A DNA stretch of 64,000 nt from assembly GCF_003345355.1 (NCBI RefSeq), contig NZ_QQNB01000002.1, positions 434,001 to 498,000 on the forward strand. The letters run 5' to 3'. The stretch is from Sphingomonas aracearum (GTDB lineage: Bacteria > Pseudomonadota > Alphaproteobacteria > Sphingomonadales > Sphingomonadaceae). The notes beneath the pieces are model-generated. The model saw only the letters and a program-made list of their open reading frames with translations, searched no databases and was not told the DNA's origin. The position numbers and the translations under genes were made by a program. Position 1 is the first letter of the stretch. The number at the start of each line of letters is the position of its first letter. Positions 59,304 to 64,000 of this stretch are shown here, piece by piece.

Positions 59304-61889
59304 TCAGCGAACGCTCGTCAGCAGTTGGTCGAGAGCGCGGGCGACGTTCTCGATCGTGTAGGGCTTCTGCACCACCGACCGGCCGCCATGCTGTTCGGGC
59401 AGCTGCGCCTGCTCGCCATAACCGGAGGCGAACAGGAACGGGATGCCGCGCGCGTCCAGCGCATCGGCGACCGGATAGCTGGTCCGGTCGCCCAGGTTGA
59501 TGTCGAGCATCGCGAGAGTCGGCTCGAACACGTCGAGCGCCTCGAGCGCCGCGTCCACCGTCGCCGCCGTCGTCACCCGGTCGGCACCGAGCCGTTCCAG
59601 CACGTCCTCGGCATCGAGCGCGATGATAAGGCTGTCCTCCACCAGGAGCACGCGCTGCCCGCCCAGCACCTGGGTCGGCGGCGCCACCGGGTGGCCCAGC
59701 GCCGGACGCGGGAACTTGATGGTGGGCGTGCGGTCCTCGCCGCCATCATGGACGTGGCGGGCCGGAATGCGGAAATAGGCCCGCACGCCGGCGGGCAGAT
59801 ACTCGATCCGGGCTTCTCCGCCGAGATCGTAGGGGACGGAGCGATCGACGATGGTGGTGCCGAAGCCCTTGCGGGTAGGCGGCACGACGGCGGGGCCACC
59901 CTGCTCCACCCAGTCGACCAGCAGGTCTCCGGCCGGGCTGCGCCGCCAGTCGATATCCACCGTGCCGCTGTCGGACAGGCTGCCATATTTGGCCGAATTC
60001 GTGACCAGTTCGTGGATCACCAGCGCCATGGTGGAATAGGCCTGCGGATTGAGCAGCACGAAATCGCCATGCGTGCGGATGCGGGTCGGCCCTTCGGCAA
60101 GGAAGGCGGCGGCTTCCGCGTCGATCAGCGCATGGAGCGGCGCCGGCCCCCAATGGTCGTCGGTGATCTGGTTGTGCGCGCGGGCGAGCGCATGGATGCG
60201 CCCGTCCACCAGCTTGACGAAGCTTTCCAGCGAGCCGTCATGCGGCTTGGACTGGCGGATGAGCCCGCGGATCACGCCCAGGATGTTGCGCACCCGGTGG
60301 TTGAGCTCGGCGATCAGCAGCTCCTGCCGCTCGTTCGCCGCCTGGCGCAGGCGCTGCGCCTCGTCCGCCATGCGCAGCACCACCTCGATGAGCGTCGCGC
60401 GCAACGTTTCGGCCACCCGCAGCTCGGACGGGGTGAACGCCTTGGCGCGCCCCTCGACCAGTTCCTTCCACTCGGCAAAGCTCTGCCGCGGGGTCAGGCG
60501 CGGGCCGTTGGGGCCGTATTCCATCGGCTTGTGCGGGTCCCCTCCCCAGCTGACCGAGCGGATCATCTCGGCGCGGAACAGCACCACGAAATCGCGTGCC
60601 TGGCGCGAGATCGGGATGGCCAGCATGCCGGCGGCCGAGGACGAGAAGCTTTCCCCGCCGGGCACCACGTCGCCGATCCGATCGGTGGCGAGCACCCGCC
60701 CGTCACTGACCTCGTTCAGCTGGGTGACGATGCGGCGGAACTGCTCGGCATTGGGCGTCTGGCCCCAGAAAGCGTGGCTGCCGTTGATCCACACGCCCAC
60801 GCCGTCGGCGGGAATGGCGCTGGTGAGGATGCTGCCCAGCCAGTCGGGATCGTTGAGCAGCGTTTCGTCGGACGCCACCGCGCCCAGCAGCTGATCGGAG
60901 ATGTCGCGCGCGCGCCGCTCGAACTCGACCAGATCCTTGCGCTCGCGGCTTTCGAGCCGCATCGAGAACATCTGCGCGAACAGCTCGCACACCGAGCGCC
61001 GTTCGAAGCTGGGCGACATGGGGCTGTAATGGTGACAGGCGAACAGCCCCCACAGCTGGTCGTCCACCATGATCGAGATCGACATGGACGCGCGCACGCC
61101 CATGTTCTTCAGATATTCGATATGGATCGGCGACACCGAGCGCAGGATCGACAGCGACAGGTCGAGCGGGCGGCCGCGCGGGTCGAGCGCGGGATGCACG
61201 GGCACGGGCGTCGCATCCACATCGGTGATGATGCGCAGGAGGTTGCGGCGGTACAGCTCGCGCGCCTGGGCGGGAATGTCGGTGGCGGGGTAATGCAGGC
61301 CCTTGAAGCTGCCGATGCCGGGCTTCACCGCCTCCGCCACCACTTCGCCGGACCCGTCCTGGGAGAAGCGGTAGACCATCACCCGGTCATAGCCGGTGAG
61401 CCCGCGCACGAGGCGGGCGCCCTCGTTGAAGAAGCGCGGCAGGTCGGCCGTCTGATCCAAGCGCAGAATCATGGAACGCACGGTGTTGGTGGCGTCGCCA
61501 TGTTCGCCCGCCGCCGGCTCGCCCTCAATGACGATCTGGTCGCCGGAGACGTGGAGCGCGATGTCGAACGCGCGCATGTCGTCGCGCAGTGAGCAGCCGA
61601 AGATGCGCTCCACCGCATCGGCCCCGCGCAGCATGGCCACGCGGTTGCGGAAGCTGTGCACCGCCGTGTCGCCGATCAGCGCACCCAGCGGCTCGCCGAT
61701 CGCCTCCGCCAGCGTGATGCCGAGAAAGTCGTGCAGATTGGCGGAGGCCCGCTCGACGATCCAGTGCTGGTTCAGCGCAAGCAGGAAGCCGATCGGCTGG
61801 ATCGCGCCCAATTGGTGGATCGGCTCGCGATCGCAATTGGTGAGATCGATCAGGTCGCCGGGCAGCACCGGCTTCAGGTTCGTGGCCAC
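59304..61889 (-). CDS. bphP: Bacteriophytochrome histidine kinase (HWE type) with C-terminal receiver
   Basis: 861 aa from GTG 61889. The N-terminal Cys19 in LIDLTNCDREPIHQLGAIQP is the biliverdin-binding residue of bacteriophytochromes. PAS (about 25-130), GAF (about 150-320; HYPATDIPAQARELYRRN), PHY (about 330-510), HWE-type dimerisation helix with His in LIAELNHRVRNILGVIRGLI, ATPase (VIHELVTNSAKYGSL) and receiver (RVLLVEDSLIIALDAEDVLE; acceptor Asp in LAMLDINLGD). Senses red/far-red light. Five bases after the heme oxygenase gene. Confidence 0.93.
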   Translation of the reverse strand: MATNLKPVLPGDLIDLTNCDREPIHQLGAIQPIGFLLALNQHWIVERASANLHDFLGITLAEAIGEPLGALIGDTAVHSFRNRVAMLRGADAVERIFGCSLRDDMRAFDIALHVSGDQIVIEGEPAAGEHGDATNTVRSMILRLDQTADLPRFFNEGARLVRGLTGYDRVMVYRFSQDGSGEVVAEAVKPGIGSFKGLHYPATDIPAQARELYRRNLLRIITDVDATPVPVHPALDPRGRPLDLSLSILRSVSPIHIEYLKNMGVRASMSISIMVDDQLWGLFACHHYSPMSPSFERRSVCELFAQMFSMRLESRERKDLVEFERRARDISDQLLGAVASDETLLNDPDWLGSILTSAIPADGVGVWINGSHAFWGQTPNAEQFRRIVTQLNEVSDGRVLATDRIGDVVPGGESFSSSAAGMLAIPISRQARDFVVLFRAEMIRSVSWGGDPHKPMEYGPNGPRLTPRQSFAEWKELVEGRAKAFTPSELRVAETLRATLIEVVLRMADEAQRLRQAANERQELLIAELNHRVRNILGVIRGLIRQSKPHDGSLESFVKLVDGRIHALARAHNQITDDHWGPAPLHALIDAEAAAFLAEGPTRIRTHGDFVLLNPQAYSTMALVIHELVTNSAKYGSLSDSGTVDIDWRRSPAGDLLVDWVEQGGPAVVPPTRKGFGTTIVDRSVPYDLGGEARIEYLPAGVRAYFRIPARHVHDGGEDRTPTIKFPRPALGHPVAPPTQVLGGQRVLLVEDSLIIALDAEDVLERLGADRVTTAATVDAALEALDVFEPTLAMLDINLGDRTSYPVADALDARGIPFLFASGYGEQAQLPEQHGGRSVVQKPYTIENVARALDQLLTSVR

Positions 61890-61894
61890 GGGTT

Positions 61895-62431
61895 TCAGCT
61901 CAGCTCCAGTTGCTGCCGTCCGGCCGTGGCGAAACAGGCAAAGATGGTGTCGGCGGCGGTGATCGCCGCTTCGAGGGCGGCATCGTCGGCGAGCCGCGCG
62001 TCCAGATGCGCTTGCAGCGCCCGCCAGGAACCCGGCGCGGCCGGCGCGGACAGGAAGCGGCGCGGCAGCGACAAGGGCACGCCGCGAACGAGATAGGCGC
62101 CGCCAAGGCGGGAGCCCTCCAGCACGTAGATCGCACCGAGGATCGCCGCCTCGCCCGTCAGCGATGGCGGGGGCAGTTCGTCCGCCGCCATGCCCAGATC
62201 GGCAAGGTCGGCGCGCAGCAGCGGGGCACGGCGGCGTGCGGCCCAGTCGGGCAGGACCTGCCCTGCCCCGGCCTCCTCCAGCGCGCGTTCGACCGGCAGA
62301 TGCGCGGCCGCCTGCGTCTGCAGGAACGCGGCATAGCCGGCGCGATCGTCCAGCCGGAAGCGACCGAACGCCGCATCGACTTCCTCATGGCGTGCGCGGG
62401 TGGCGTGCCGCAGGGCGAGGTGCGCCTTCAC
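61895..62431 (-). CDS. bphO: Biliverdin-producing heme oxygenase
   Basis: 178 aa from GTG 62431. Cleaves heme to biliverdin, the chromophore of the phytochrome encoded directly downstream. Proximal His in LRHATRARHEEVDAAFGRF; distal-helix motif AIYVLEGSRLGGAYLVRG. Co-transcribed with bphP. Confidence 0.9.
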   Translation of the reverse strand: MKAHLALRHATRARHEEVDAAFGRFRLDDRAGYAAFLQTQAAAHLPVERALEEAGAGQVLPDWAARRRAPLLRADLADLGMAADELPPPSLTGEAAILGAIYVLEGSRLGGAYLVRGVPLSLPRRFLSAPAAPGSWRALQAHLDARLADDAALEAAITAADTIFACFATAGRQQLELS

Positions 62432-62637
62432 CCGCGGGCGCGACGCAACGGAAAGCGATAGAAACCGGCACTCACCAGGCCAGCATTAGCGGTGAAACGA
62501 GCAATCGCAACCATTTGTCGCCCCTTGGCTGGTTCCTGTCCGCGCATGCCAGGGCTCTTGCGCGCCACCGGAAGCGGCCGGAGCCTGCGGAACTGGCATA
62601 TCGACGGGGCGAGCGGATCGGCGGGAGGGCAGCGGGA

Positions 62638-63888
62638 TCAGCCGCCGTTCGCGGCCATCCACTCCTCCACCACCGGCGCGATCTTCGTCCGCCAGCGGCT
62701 GCCGTTGAAGATGCCGTAATGGCCGGCGCCTTCCGCAAGCAGGTAGCGCTTCTTCTCGTCCGGCAGGTTGGTCGCCAGCGTCAGCGCGGCCCTGGTCTGG
62801 CCGATGCCGGAAATGTCGTCGCGCTCGCCCTCGATCGCGAGAATGCCGATATCGGTGATCGCGGCGGGATCGACCGGGCGGCCGCGATGGGTCATCTCGC
62901 CCCTGGGCAAAGCATGCCGCTGGAACACGAGATCCACCGTCTGGAGGTAGAATTCCGCCGACATGTCGCAGACGGAGCGATATTCCTCGTAGAAGCTCTT
63001 GGTTGCGTCCGCGCTCTCGCCGTCGCCCTGGACGAGATGTTTGAACATCTCCCAATGGCTCATCATGTGGTTGCCGAGGTTCATCGACATGAAGCCGGCG
63101 AGCTGGAGAAAGCCGGGATAGACGCGGCGGCCGACGCCGGAATAGCCGGCCGGCACCGTCTGCACCGCATTCTGCTGGAACCAGGCGTGCGGACGCTCGG
63201 TGGCGAGCGTGTTGACGGCGGTGGGTGCCTCGCGCGTGTCCACCGGGCCGCCCATCATGGTCAGCGTCCTGGGCCGGTTGGGATGGTTGTCCGCGCTCAT
63301 CAGGCAGGCGGCGGCATAGCAGGGCACGGACGGCTGGCAGACCGCCAGCATGTGCGCGCGCGGATCGGCGGCGCCCTCGCCGATCCTCTCCAGGAACGCG
63401 ACGAGGTAATCGATATAGTCGTCCAGATCGAACGACCCTTCGGACAGCGGCACGTTGCGGGCATCGCGCCAGTCGGTGATGAACACGTCCGCCACCGGCA
63501 GCATGCGTTGCACGGTGCCGCGCAGCAGGGTGGCGTAATGGCCCGACATGGGCGCCACGATCAGCAGCTTCGGCTGTCCCTCGCCCGCCTCGCTGCCGTC
63601 GGCGCGGACGCGGCGGAAGCGCTTCAGCTGGCCGAACGGCTTGCGCAGGAGAATTTCCTCGCCGACCTCCACGTCCTCGCCACCCACGGTCGTATGGTCG
63701 AACCCGAAAGCGGGCTTGCCGCGCGGCGCGGACGCATGGGCGAACACTTCGAGGGCGGAGCCCATCACCGATCCGCCCATGCGGGACAGCGGATTGGCCG
63801 GATGGGTCAGCCAGTCGGCCCCGAAATTGGCCATCGCGCTCGCACCTGCGAGCATCGATCGCTGCCACTCATAGGCGTCATACAGCAT
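62638..63888 (-). CDS. Intracellular polyhydroxyalkanoate depolymerase
   Basis: 416 aa from MLYDAYEWQRSMLAGASAMA (ATG 63888). Alpha/beta hydrolase of the intracellular PHA depolymerase family: LIVAPMSGHYATLLRGTVQR, VFITDWRDARNVPLSEGSFD, the Cys nucleophile in MLAVCQPSVPCYAAACLM, and the His in LAEGAGHYGIFNGSRWR. Mobilises stored PHA. An upstream extension to 63957 is not used because family homology starts at LYDAYE. The 112 bases between its start and the window end hold no other gene I can see. Confidence 0.92.
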   Translation of the reverse strand: MLYDAYEWQRSMLAGASAMANFGADWLTHPANPLSRMGGSVMGSALEVFAHASAPRGKPAFGFDHTTVGGEDVEVGEEILLRKPFGQLKRFRRVRADGSEAGEGQPKLLIVAPMSGHYATLLRGTVQRMLPVADVFITDWRDARNVPLSEGSFDLDDYIDYLVAFLERIGEGAADPRAHMLAVCQPSVPCYAAACLMSADNHPNRPRTLTMMGGPVDTREAPTAVNTLATERPHAWFQQNAVQTVPAGYSGVGRRVYPGFLQLAGFMSMNLGNHMMSHWEMFKHLVQGDGESADATKSFYEEYRSVCDMSAEFYLQTVDLVFQRHALPRGEMTHRGRPVDPAAITDIGILAIEGERDDISGIGQTRAALTLATNLPDEKKRYLLAEGAGHYGIFNGSRWRTKIAPVVEEWMAANGG

Positions 63889-64000
63889 GGACGTACCGAT
63901 CGCTTGACATAAGTTATTCCAACGAAACGTCCTACGCCGTGCTTCGGGTGCATGCAAAGTGCAAAAGAGCGCCTCGCCGCACCGCAGCGAGACCGCCCCC

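Overview
The window is GC-rich and densely coded, and it reads as chromosome of an alphaproteobacterium of the Sphingomonas/Sphingomonadales type. That placement is an inference from gene content: the order mreBCD-mrdA-rodA, an exosortase-A-type glycosyltransferase and O-glycosylation ligase, a NodT-type RND efflux operon, a heme oxygenase-bacteriophytochrome pair, PHA genes, GTTC-N7-GTTC LexA boxes and GGAAC-N16-CGTT (EcfG-like) promoters.

Layout. 1-5033: elongasome operon (end of mreB, mreC, mreD, PBP2, RodA). 5146-5221: tRNA-Lys(CTT), used as an integration site. 5222-21277: a 16.06 kb degraded genomic island bounded by a 45-bp direct repeat of the tRNA 3' end. The island is a patchwork: (a) a tail and lysis module of a siphophage-like prophage on the minus strand (5825 to about 15165) with no capsid, portal or terminase genes, a tail-hub gene fused by deletion and frameshift, and a frameshifted lipoprotein; (b) a conjugative-plasmid fragment (traG 3' end, Toprim/CHC2 primase, lytic transglycosylase) with two LexA boxes; (c) a tyrosine integrase cut off before its catalytic domain; (d) a complete 2.5 kb IS1595-family element with 25-bp inverted repeats, an 8-bp target duplication and several unknown passenger genes, inserted just upstream of the integrase start.

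21278-64000 is ordinary chromosome: nicotinamidase, an ABC-F ATPase, a Gre-type factor, an HI0933-like flavoprotein, a DEAD-box helicase, a three-gene RND efflux operon (28673-34713), a phasin-like protein, DUF3140, the pdhC (E2)-membrane protein-thioesterase-lpdA cluster, a universal stress protein, an RcnB-like protein, fRMsr, ArfB, an RluA-family synthase, an M15 carboxypeptidase, an S24/LexA-like regulator with a palindromic operator, exosortase-A-associated glycan genes (46176-53418, interrupted by an M61 peptidase), DJ-1/PfpI, topoisomerase IB, MscS, MaoC plus thiolase, a PNPOx-like stress protein, BphO-BphP and a PHA depolymerase.

Items that stand out: the IS1595 element with passengers; the LexA boxes around the plasmid-type primase; a stand-alone HTH protein in the island that closely resembles the DNA-binding domain of the host S24 regulator at 44 kb; a 30-residue hydrophobic peptide gene (58416-58508) with a decayed tandem copy and strong hairpins; and EcfG-type promoter motifs ahead of three small stress-type genes.
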